Below, in pieces: positions 1 to 5,997 of a stretch of DNA of 6,909 bases. The DNA lies in NCBI GenBank assembly GCA_002471805.1, contig DKQR01000100.1:6302-13210 (forward strand), in the 5' to 3' direction. Source of the DNA: Fidelibacterota bacterium UBA7303 (GTDB lineage Bacteria > Fidelibacterota > Marinisomatia > Marinisomatales > UBA1611). The translations under genes were made by a program, and so were the position numbers. The first letter of the stretch is position 1; every line of letters begins with the position of its first letter. Under the pieces are notes generated by a model, which searched no databases, was not told the origin of the DNA, and saw only the letters and a program-made list of their open reading frames with translations.

Positions 1-25
1 CTCTAACCAACTGAGCTAATCGCCC
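1..25 (-). tRNA. 5' part of a tRNA gene, cut by the window edge
   Basis: Read on the minus strand from base 25, the sequence has the standard 5' half of a tRNA: a seven-base acceptor strand GGGCGAT, T8 and A9, a D-stem strand GCTC, a D-loop AGTTGGTTA with the conserved A14, G18-G19 and A21, and the start of the returning D-stem (GAG). The gene leaves the window before the anticodon, so the amino acid cannot be read. Acceptor strands of this type occur in valine tRNAs and in some others, which is only a weak hint. It lies 63 bases downstream of the S41 peptidase stop, on the same strand. Whether it is co-transcribed with the operon or has its own promoter cannot be told from what is visible. 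Confidence 0.88.
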
Positions 26-88
26 CCAAAAAAGCCGGCAAAAATACAAATAGAAAAATAATGTTTTAAACCGTTATTTCGCGATACA
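26..88. other. AT-rich spacer between peptidase gene and tRNA
   Basis: This 63-base gap separates the peptidase stop codon from the tRNA. On the minus strand it is T-rich, with several runs of five or six T. It contains a weak imperfect inverted repeat (AAATAA at 79-74 against TTATTT at 61-56, minus-strand reading) that is followed by T-rich sequence. This could act as a poor terminator for the operon, but the stem is only six A/T pairs, so I do not call one. No promoter hexamer pair for the tRNA is convincing. Confidence 0.5.
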
Positions 89-1723
89 TCATTGCGGCAG
101 GAATACATCCCTGTATGCCAGAGGATCATTCAAAATCGAAATTGCTTTCAAAATATCTTTATCTTTCCTCGCGGACCGTTTCAGCCGGCCTTCAAGACCG
201 TAATAGTAATCTGCAAATTCAACCAGCAGTCGATGTGTGATCTCTTTTTCTTCCCGTTCGAATTGGGTGACAGCAACCTGTTCGAAGTATTGGTCCAGGA
301 TATCTACCGCACCCTGTATGGATATATCGCTGGAATCCAGTGCCAGCAGAGATTCTCTCATATTCAGATAATTTGACTCGCCTTTCATCATAATATCCAT
401 ATTACTGCTGTATATATATTCCTCGAATTTGGATATTAAACTAGAATCAGATTCCACATTATCAAATGTATCATAGAAATGTTTATTTTTTTGCACAAAG
501 GAAAAGAAAACACCCCCCCGGTAACAGGCAGACAATATTGGACCGGAAGGATCCAGGGTCACATGATAATCAGGAGAAATGCCGCCGCCGCCGGTTACAG
601 TTCGGCCGCCGCTGGTTTCGAACAGCGTATCCTGGCCCGATGTATCGGCCAAAATATCTTCCGGCAGATAGCCGGGTTTCTGTATCAGTCTGCCGCTGGG
701 GATATAATATTTGGCGGTGGTAATTTTCAGGCTTCTTTCCCGGTCGATTTTGTAGACAGTCTGTACAAGACCCTTACCGAAGGATGGTCTACCGATCACT
801 ACACCGCGGTCCAGATCCTGAATCACACCGGAAACAATTTCACTTGCGGAAGCGCTGCCCTGATTGATGAGCACTGCAACATTGATTTCATTGGGAATAA
901 CGGGAACGGATTTACTTTTGTATTTACGATGAGACCTTCGAGTTTTCCCTGCTGTCCAAACTAGGGTTTCACCCTGATCAATGAACATATCCAGTATATC
1001 CACCGCCGAATTCAGCAGCCCGCCAGGATTATCTCTCAGATCAATGATAAGGCCAGCCATATTTTCATCCAGTAATACTTTGACTGCTTTTTTTACTTCT
1101 TTAGTAGAATTCTTCGAAAAGCGCGTTAAACGGATATAGCCCGTCTGGTCATCCAGCATTCCGAAATAGGAGACATCTTTCACTTTGATATCTTCACGAA
1201 TTAATGAATAATCGATCCATCCATTTTCACCGAATCTCTCAATGGTAAGTATAACATGTGTCCCTTTTTCCCCGCGAATCAATTTTGCCGCAGCATCCAT
1301 GGTCATATCTATTGTTTCATTTCCATCAATTTTTATTACCCGATCACCGGCAAGGATACCAGCGCGTTTTGCGGGAGAGTTTTCCATGGGTGATATCACT
1401 GTTAACATATTGTCCCGTCTACCAATTTGTATGCCAACGCCGCCATATTTGCCCTTGGTGAGCATCTCTATGCCGCTCCGTTCTTCATTTTCCAGGAAAA
1501 CCGTATACGGGTCCAGGTCCATGAGCATATTGTCAATGCTCATTTTCGTAAAAGCGTCAAGATCAATATCGTCGACATAATTGGTAATCAGGTGCCGGTA
1601 AACATCATTGATCAAAGCCTGATTCTTCTTTACTTTTTTATACAGATCGGGTTTTGACGCTCCAACAAATATGAACCATAATCCAAAAAGTATGGGGAAT
1701 AAAATATAATTTTTACTTTTCAT
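89..1723 (-). CDS. S41 family carboxy-terminal processing peptidase (CtpA/Prc type)
   Basis: This is a 544-residue serine protease of the tail-specific protease family, which cleaves or trims proteins at their C-termini in the cell envelope. Residues 6-21 form a hydrophobic N-terminal segment (signal peptide or anchor, with VGA before SKP as a possible cleavage point and no lipobox Cys), so the enzyme should act in the periplasm. A helical N-terminal region (about 25-85) contains the family motif LDPYT. A PDZ domain follows (about 90-165, with the carboxylate-binding loop GGVGIQI at 94-100). The S41 core is at about 185-390. The Ser-Lys dyad is visible as S292 in GSASASEI and K317 in FGKG, with Q321 four residues after the lysine, the spacing seen in E. 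coli Prc and B. subtilis CtpB. A largely helical extension of about 150 residues follows the GISPD motif, a layout I associate with Bacteroidota homologues. The ATG start overlaps the end of tmk by 11 bases and has no clear Shine-Dalgarno, suggesting translational coupling. The true substrates cannot be inferred. Confidence 0.95.
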   Translation of the reverse strand: MKSKNYILFPILFGLWFIFVGASKPDLYKKVKKNQALINDVYRHLITNYVDDIDLDAFTKMSIDNMLMDLDPYTVFLENEERSGIEMLTKGKYGGVGIQIGRRDNMLTVISPMENSPAKRAGILAGDRVIKIDGNETIDMTMDAAAKLIRGEKGTHVILTIERFGENGWIDYSLIREDIKVKDVSYFGMLDDQTGYIRLTRFSKNSTKEVKKAVKVLLDENMAGLIIDLRDNPGGLLNSAVDILDMFIDQGETLVWTAGKTRRSHRKYKSKSVPVIPNEINVAVLINQGSASASEIVSGVIQDLDRGVVIGRPSFGKGLVQTVYKIDRERSLKITTAKYYIPSGRLIQKPGYLPEDILADTSGQDTLFETSGGRTVTGGGGISPDYHVTLDPSGPILSACYRGGVFFSFVQKNKHFYDTFDNVESDSSLISKFEEYIYSSNMDIMMKGESNYLNMRESLLALDSSDISIQGAVDILDQYFEQVAVTQFEREEKEITHRLLVEFADYYYGLEGRLKRSARKDKDILKAISILNDPLAYRDVFLPQ

Positions 1724-2354
1724 TTTTATTCATTCGTTTGTTTATCTCTGACCATATGCGAGTATGAATCACATCTGGTGATTCCATACCATCTAAGGTG
1801 ATGAACCTATCCGGAAATAATTTTACCAGTTTTAAATATTGATTACGAACCTTTTCTTGAAAATCATGACCGACATTTTCTAAGCGGTCAGGATGTACCG
1901 TTGACCGGCGTCGGGCACCCACCACTGCGGTGACATCAATGAAAAAAGTAAGATCCGGTCGGACGCCGAAAGTTGCGAATTCGTTTAGTTTGATAAGCCA
2001 GTCCAGGTTTAAGCCGCGGCCGCCTCCCTGATAGGCCAGGGTTGAATCCGCAAACCGGTCGGCGATGACAAATTTTCCTTTTTCCTGGGATGGGATAATT
2101 ATATCATGGGTCAATTGTGCCCTGCTGGCTGTCATGAGCAGGGTTTCTGTGCGGTCCGCCATGGTGTCATCGCGATTTGTTAACAGTACTTCCCTTATTT
2201 CTTCAGAAATATGAGTCCCACCGGGCTCCCGCACCAATGTTGAATCAATTCCCGCCTGATCCAGACGTTCCAGCAGGATCTTAACCTGTGTGGATTTACC
2301 ACAGCCGTCGATACCTTCAAATGAAATAAATAATGGTTTATTAGAAGTAGACAT
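1713..2354 (-). CDS. tmk: Thymidylate kinase (dTMP kinase)
   Basis: The protein phosphorylates dTMP to dTDP with ATP in the cytoplasm, an essential step to dTTP. From the preferred ATG at 2354 it has 213 residues, the usual family length. Visible motifs are the P-loop GIDGCGKST (14-22, with K20), REPGGT (42-47), the DRF motif (99-101), QGGGRG (109-114) and an arginine-rich LID ARRR (147-150) followed by DRLE (156-159). The P-loop has no arginine and the LID does, which matches the type II (E. coli-like) enzymes. The frame can be extended upstream to a TTG at 2372 (219 residues). I prefer the ATG because family members begin only a few residues before the FIxFEG strand and because a 14-base overlap with rsmI is simpler than a 32-base one. 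Neither start has a good Shine-Dalgarno, so coupling to rsmI translation is likely. The downstream peptidase overlaps its 3' end. Confidence 0.96.
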   Translation of the reverse strand: MSTSNKPLFISFEGIDGCGKSTQVKILLERLDQAGIDSTLVREPGGTHISEEIREVLLTNRDDTMADRTETLLMTASRAQLTHDIIIPSQEKGKFVIADRFADSTLAYQGGGRGLNLDWLIKLNEFATFGVRPDLTFFIDVTAVVGARRRSTVHPDRLENVGHDFQEKVRNQYLKLVKLFPDRFITLDGMESPDVIHTRIWSEINKRMNKNEK

Positions 2355-3036
2355 TCTGATCGTTTTTACCAATAAGGATCACGCATTCTCCGCGCAGCGA
2401 CCTAGTCTTAAAATACGACAATAGTTCTGAAAGAGTTCCTCGTTTTATCTCTTCGTGAAGTTTTGTGAGCTCACGTGAAACGACAGCAGGGCGATCACCC
2501 AGTCCATCTAAAAGGTCCTTTAATGTACGCTGGAGCCGTTTTGGACTCTCATAATATATCAATGTAGCCTGCTCGCCCCTGACCCGTGAAATGCGGGCCT
2601 TGCGCCCTTTTTTTGGCGGAAGGAAACCTTCAAATATGAATCGATCTGTCGGGAGGCCAGAGGAAATCAATGCCGCCAGGGAAGCGGATGCTCCTGGAAT
2701 AGACTCAATGGTAATTTCTTCTTTGATTGCTTCCCGGATCAATTTATACGCAGGGTCAGATATTCCAGGAGTACCTGCATCGGAGATCAATGCAAGGTCA
2801 TTTCCATTGAGCAAATGATCAATAATAATTGGAATACGAGTAAATTTATTATGTTCATAATAGCTGATCAATGGTGTTTGAATTTTATAATGGGAAAAGA
2901 GTTTTTTCGAATGGCGGGTGTCTTCAGCAGCAACGAGGGAAACCAACTTTAAAGTTTCAACGGCTCGAAAAGTGAAATCACCAAGGTTGCCGATAGGTGT
3001 TGATACAATATACAGGGTACCGGTTTCTGCGGTCAC
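2341..3036 (-). CDS. rsmI: 16S rRNA (cytidine-1402-2'-O)-methyltransferase
   Basis: RsmI uses S-adenosylmethionine to 2'-O-methylate C1402 in the ribosomal P site, where it fine-tunes decoding. The 231-residue protein is a tetrapyrrole-methylase-fold enzyme. It has the N-terminal GTLYIVSTPIGNLGD (6-20), AAEDTRHS (36-43), ISDAGTPGISDP (84-95), SIPGASA (112-118), GFLPPKKG (137-144), YYESPKR (161-167) and SRELTKLHEE (187-196). It ends at about RGECVILIG, so it lacks the C-terminal extension of about 50 residues found in E. coli RsmI (286 residues). Short forms are common outside Proteobacteria. The start is a GTG at 3036, one base after the lysine transaminase stop codon. No ATG lies near the conserved N-terminus, and GAGG directly abuts the GTG, too close for a normal Shine-Dalgarno. 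Re-initiation by ribosomes finishing the upstream gene is therefore the likely way it is translated. Confidence 0.95.
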   Translation of the reverse strand: MTAETGTLYIVSTPIGNLGDFTFRAVETLKLVSLVAAEDTRHSKKLFSHYKIQTPLISYYEHNKFTRIPIIIDHLLNGNDLALISDAGTPGISDPAYKLIREAIKEEITIESIPGASASLAALISSGLPTDRFIFEGFLPPKKGRKARISRVRGEQATLIYYESPKRLQRTLKDLLDGLGDRPAVVSRELTKLHEEIKRGTLSELLSYFKTRSLRGECVILIGKNDQNVYF

Positions 3037-3037
3037 C

Positions 3038-4354
3038 TCAACAACGGTCCAGAGAATTTTTGATCATGGATATTCCCTGATCAATTTCATTCCGGCTAAT
3101 ATTGAGGTGCGGTCGAAACCGGATTGACCTTACCCCGGAGCCAAGGATAACAGCGCCTTCATCCATGATATTATTCACTACAGAGTCCCGGACATCACCA
3201 TCAGGCAGGTCAAATGCACAAAATAGACCCCGTCCACGGGCGTTACTCACCAAAGGGTAATAATCATTTTGGAGATTTTCCAAGTGCTTGAGTAAATATG
3301 CCCCAGATTCGGCTGCTTTTTCAACCAGACCTTCATTTTCTATAATTTCTAAATACAATGTGAAACGTACCATGTCAGCCAGGTTCCCTCCCCAGGTAGA
3401 ATTGAGACGACTGGAAATATTGAAAACATTGTCCTCCACCTCATCAATCCGGGTGCCGCAAAATATCCCACAGCATTGGGTTTTTTTACCAAAAGCAATT
3501 ATATCGGGTATTGCCTCATCAAAATTCTGGTGAGCCCACATTTTACCAGTAATGCCAATTCCTGTCTGGACCTCATCGAAAATGAGCAAGAATTCATTCT
3601 CCAGAGCCAGTTCCCTCAGGGTTTGTAAGTATTCACCGCGAAAATGATTATCACCACCTTCTCCCTGGATTGGTTCAACGATGAGTGCAGCAATGTCATT
3701 CTGGTTATTATAGATTGCATCCTTAACCTGGCGAATACTCTGCTCCTCAAGAGATATGACATTCTCCAGGTTTTCTGCATTCATTGGAAATTGAATTTTG
3801 GGATTAATAACTCTGGGCCAATTAAACTTTGGAAAATATTTTGTTTTTCGTTTATCCGGAGAATCAGTAAGGGAGAGCGTATATCCGGTTCTTCCATGAA
3901 AACATTCTGAAAGATGAATAATTTGATTACCTTTTCCTTTGATACCCTTAGACATATTTTTCTGAACTTTCCAGTCAAAGGCTGTTTTTAAGGCATTTTC
4001 TACACCTAGGGCTCCGCCTTCAACATAAAATGAATGGGGTAAATAATCAGGTTGTGCTATCTTCCCCATGGTCTCAACAAATTCAGCCATTTCCATTGTA
4101 TAAATATCTGAATTTGTTGGTTTATTTATCACGGAACGCAATAAACGATCATGGTTTTTTAGAATGTAGGGATGATTGTAGCCGACGGGCATGGAAGCAA
4201 ACATGGAAAAAAGATCAAGATATTCGCGACCATTCCGACCATCTACCAGCCAAGAACCATGGCTTTTATCCAGATCAATTATCAGATCCATTCCATCAGC
4301 GAGCATCCTGCTTCCAATGGTTTCTTTTGCATTGTTGTAGTCAATTATTTTCAT
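3038..4354 (-). CDS. lat: L-lysine 6-transaminase (lysine epsilon-aminotransferase)
   Basis: This is a PLP-dependent class III (fold type I) aminotransferase that moves the epsilon-amino group of L-lysine to 2-oxoglutarate, giving 2-aminoadipate-6-semialdehyde (which cyclises to piperideine-6-carboxylate) and glutamate. The 438-residue length matches Mycobacterium tuberculosis LAT (Rv3290c, about 449). Features shared with that enzyme, aligned from memory, include VEGGALGVENALK (111-123), HGRTGYTLSLT (153-163), EPIQGEGGD (227-235), FDEVQTG (259-265), FGKKTQ (288-293), SRLNSTWGGN (315-324) and RGRGLFCAF (373-381). The PLP Schiff-base lysine should be K290 and the pyridine-nitrogen aspartate D260. 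E232 corresponds to the glutamate switch that in M. tuberculosis LAT lets the enzyme accept both lysine and 2-oxoglutarate. These features separate it from ornithine, acetylornithine and GABA transaminases. It sits 17 bases after an ALDH7-type dehydrogenase that performs the next step, which strengthens the assignment. The ATG is preceded by a plausible Shine-Dalgarno. Confidence 0.93.
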   Translation of the reverse strand: MKIIDYNNAKETIGSRMLADGMDLIIDLDKSHGSWLVDGRNGREYLDLFSMFASMPVGYNHPYILKNHDRLLRSVINKPTNSDIYTMEMAEFVETMGKIAQPDYLPHSFYVEGGALGVENALKTAFDWKVQKNMSKGIKGKGNQIIHLSECFHGRTGYTLSLTDSPDKRKTKYFPKFNWPRVINPKIQFPMNAENLENVISLEEQSIRQVKDAIYNNQNDIAALIVEPIQGEGGDNHFRGEYLQTLRELALENEFLLIFDEVQTGIGITGKMWAHQNFDEAIPDIIAFGKKTQCCGIFCGTRIDEVEDNVFNISSRLNSTWGGNLADMVRFTLYLEIIENEGLVEKAAESGAYLLKHLENLQNDYYPLVSNARGRGLFCAFDLPDGDVRDSVVNNIMDEGAVILGSGVRSIRFRPHLNISRNEIDQGISMIKNSLDRC

Positions 4355-4360
4355 TCTCTA

Positions 4361-4365
4361 CCTTA
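4361..4365 (-). promoter_or_regulatory. Shine-Dalgarno for the lysine transaminase gene
   Basis: On the minus strand the short gap between the dehydrogenase and transaminase genes reads TAAGG, six bases, then the ATG at 4354. This is the only start in the window with a well-spaced purine-rich ribosome binding site. It supports the ATG at 4354 as the true start and independent initiation of this gene within the shared mRNA. Confidence 0.55.
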
Positions 4366-4371
4366 TATTAT

Positions 4372-5892
4372 TTAAAGATTAAATTTAATACCCTGAGCAA
4401 GTGGCATTTCGGTACTCCAGTTGATGGTATTGGTTTGCCGGCGCATATATTGTTTCCAGGAATCAGATCCTGACTCCCGACCGCCGCCTGTCTCTTTTTC
4501 GCCACCAAAGGCGCCGCCGATCTCCGCACCTGATGTACCAATATTAATATTGGCAATCCCGCAGTCGCTGCCTGTGGACGACAGGAATGTTTCTGCGTGT
4601 CGCACATTCATTGTGAACATGGCTGATGACAGACCCTGGGGGACATCATTGTGCATTGCAATAGCTTCATCAAGGTCTTTGTAGGTGATCAGGTAAAGAA
4701 TTGGCGCAAATGTTTCCTCCTGGACAATATCCCAGTCATTTTTCACTTTTATAATTGTTGGTTTCACATAGTATCCCGGGCCTTGCAGTACTTCGGCGCC
4801 GCATAGAACTTCCCCACCGGACTCTTTGGCCCTGGAAATGGCGTTTTCAAAACTATTTACTGCTTTTTCATTGACAAGAGGTCCCATGAGATTTCCATCT
4901 TCCAGGGGATTACCAATACGCACCTGGTTGTAGGCATGGACCAGGCGTTTCTGCAAATCACCATAACGTGATTCATGAACAATAACGCGCCGTGTACTGG
5001 TGCAGCGCTGCCCGGCGGTACCCACAGCACCAAAGGCAATGGCTGGGATCACCATATCCATGTCTGCTGTTTCATCAACTATGATGCAATTGTTACCGCC
5101 CAATTCCAGAATGGTTTTCCCGAATCGTCTGGACACTGCTTCACTCACATGTCGGCCCATTTTTGTGGAACCCGTAAAGGAAACGAGACGGACACGAGGA
5201 TCGTTAATCAGGGTTTCGCCAATCGTGGAACCAGGCCCGATCACAGTACTGAAAATATGGGGTGCGTCCACTGAAGATAAGACTTCATTACAAATGTTCT
5301 GCACAGCAATTGTACAGAGCGGGGTGGTGGATGAGGGTTTCCAGATGGTTGTATTGCCGCAGATGGCGGCGATAAATGCATTCCAGCTCCAGACAGCAAC
5401 AGGAAAATTGAAGGCGCTGATTACACCAACTATTCCCAGAGGATGCCATTGTTCATACATACGGTGTTCCACGCGCTCTGAGTGCATTGTTTTTCCGTAG
5501 AGCATCCTGGATTGGCCAACTGCAAAATCAGCGATATCAACCATTTCCTGGACTTCACCATCGCCCTCCTGCTTGATCTTCCCCATTTCAAGAGCCACAA
5601 GACTGCCCAGGGCATCTTGATTGTCCCGGAGTGCGTCGCCCATCTTTCGAACAAGTTGGCCTCGTTCAGGGGCGGGCACTTTTCGCCATTCCTGAAATGC
5701 AGTCAGGGAATCACGAACAACAGTTTCGTAATCTTCGGCGGAACAGAGGTAAATAGAAGCAATGGTCTCCCCAGTGGCAGGATTCATTGAAGCGATTTCT
5801 CCTCCGCCAGTGGTTTTGTGCCATTTCCCGGGGCCTGAACAGGCACCAAAATTGTTAGTACGTATGCCCAGTTTACTCAATATATTCATCAT
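4372..5892 (-). CDS. amaB: ALDH7-family 2-aminoadipate semialdehyde / piperideine-6-carboxylate dehydrogenase
   Basis: This NAD(P)+-dependent aldehyde dehydrogenase has 506 residues, the normal length for the antiquitin (ALDH7A1) family, which includes bacterial Pcd and AmaB. The predicted reaction is oxidation of 2-aminoadipate-6-semialdehyde to L-2-aminoadipate. The catalytic cysteine is C297 in GQRCTS and the general base is E263 in ELGGNN. Cofactor-site residues are N162 in FNFP, K185 in WKPSS, and E393 with F395 in EETFAP. The ALDH7 signature is strong: GEVQEMVDI (112-120), ELGGNN instead of the ELGGK seen in many other ALDH families, an arginine (R296) just before the catalytic cysteine, and the C-terminal block GTSGAEIGGAFGGEKETGGG (452-471) with SWKQYMRR (478-485). 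The N-terminal LGI...NNFG also matches the family, supporting the ATG-ATG start at 5892/5889. No Shine-Dalgarno is evident. It is the first gene of the downstream cluster after a 105-base gap, and is followed by its pathway partner, the lysine transaminase. The gene name follows the Pseudomonas homologue and is by family, not by demonstrated orthology. Confidence 0.93.
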   Translation of the reverse strand: MMNILSKLGIRTNNFGACSGPGKWHKTTGGGEIASMNPATGETIASIYLCSAEDYETVVRDSLTAFQEWRKVPAPERGQLVRKMGDALRDNQDALGSLVALEMGKIKQEGDGEVQEMVDIADFAVGQSRMLYGKTMHSERVEHRMYEQWHPLGIVGVISAFNFPVAVWSWNAFIAAICGNTTIWKPSSTTPLCTIAVQNICNEVLSSVDAPHIFSTVIGPGSTIGETLINDPRVRLVSFTGSTKMGRHVSEAVSRRFGKTILELGGNNCIIVDETADMDMVIPAIAFGAVGTAGQRCTSTRRVIVHESRYGDLQKRLVHAYNQVRIGNPLEDGNLMGPLVNEKAVNSFENAISRAKESGGEVLCGAEVLQGPGYYVKPTIIKVKNDWDIVQEETFAPILYLITYKDLDEAIAMHNDVPQGLSSAMFTMNVRHAETFLSSTGSDCGIANINIGTSGAEIGGAFGGEKETGGGRESGSDSWKQYMRRQTNTINWSTEMPLAQGIKFNL

Positions 5893-5997
5893 TATATTCT
5901 GGAGTTATGTGTTAGAAAAAAGGGGGGTGAACTTACGGAATTTATTTCAGATTTTATAAGGTTTCGCCCGTCAATAATACCCTTTGACAGGCAGCAA
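5893..5997. other. Intergenic region upstream of the lysine-catabolism operon
   Basis: This 105-base gap is the only one in the window large enough to hold a promoter for the five-gene cluster. On the minus strand it carries a hairpin at its start, then an A/T-rich stretch containing TATAAAAT (5960-5953), then a C6T6 tract (5927-5916). TTGACG (5974-5969) resembles a -35 box, but no good -10 lies 16-18 bases after it, and TATTAT (5979-5974) resembles a -10 box without a good -35. I therefore do not call a specific promoter. The tract of six C and six T is short for phase variation. Confidence 0.45.
5965..5993 (-). terminator. Hairpin after the membrane-protein gene, without a U-tract
   Basis: On the minus strand, five bases after the TAA stop, GCCTGTCAA (5992-5984) can pair with TTGACGGGC (5974-5966) across a nine-base loop. 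This gives a nine-pair stem including one G-U wobble, and a further U-G pair can close the outside. The position just beyond a stop codon is typical of a terminator or an mRNA 3'-end stabiliser. The sequence after it (GAAACCTTATAAAATC) has no uridine run, so intrinsic termination would be weak. It could instead block exonucleases, allow partial read-through into the dehydrogenase gene, or be an operator-like inverted repeat. Confidence 0.35.

Noticed and set aside
33..46. GCCGGC beside a T-run as an intrinsic terminator for the operon
   Set aside because: GCCGGC is self-complementary with no loop, so it cannot fold into a hairpin. The flanking T and A runs alone do not make a terminator.
1..88. 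tRNA-linked integration site for a mobile element
   Set aside because: Only the 5' end of the tRNA is visible, whereas integrases usually use the 3' half. No integrase, duplicated tRNA fragment or foreign-looking gene is present.
479..964. 161-codon open frame on the plus strand
   Set aside because: It lies fully antisense to the conserved S41 peptidase core, its product resembles no family, and no ribosome binding site or conserved motif supports it.
3038..4354. Assignment as acetylornithine, ornithine or GABA aminotransferase
   Set aside because: The VEGGALGVENALK, FGKKTQ and SRLNSTWGGN segments match lysine epsilon-aminotransferases, and the adjacent ALDH7 enzyme fits lysine catabolism better than arginine or GABA metabolism.
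4030..4473. 147-codon plus-strand frame spanning the lat start and the 17-base gap
   Set aside because: It covers the ends of two well-supported minus-strand genes and shows no domain, so it is a shadow frame.
5000..5500. 166-codon open frame on the plus strand
   Set aside because: It is antisense to the strongly conserved dehydrogenase gene. Its composition is what codon bias on the other strand would produce.
5916..5927. C6T6 tract as a phase-variable promoter element
   Set aside because: Six-base homopolymers are too short to be notable, and no promoter could be placed across the tract.
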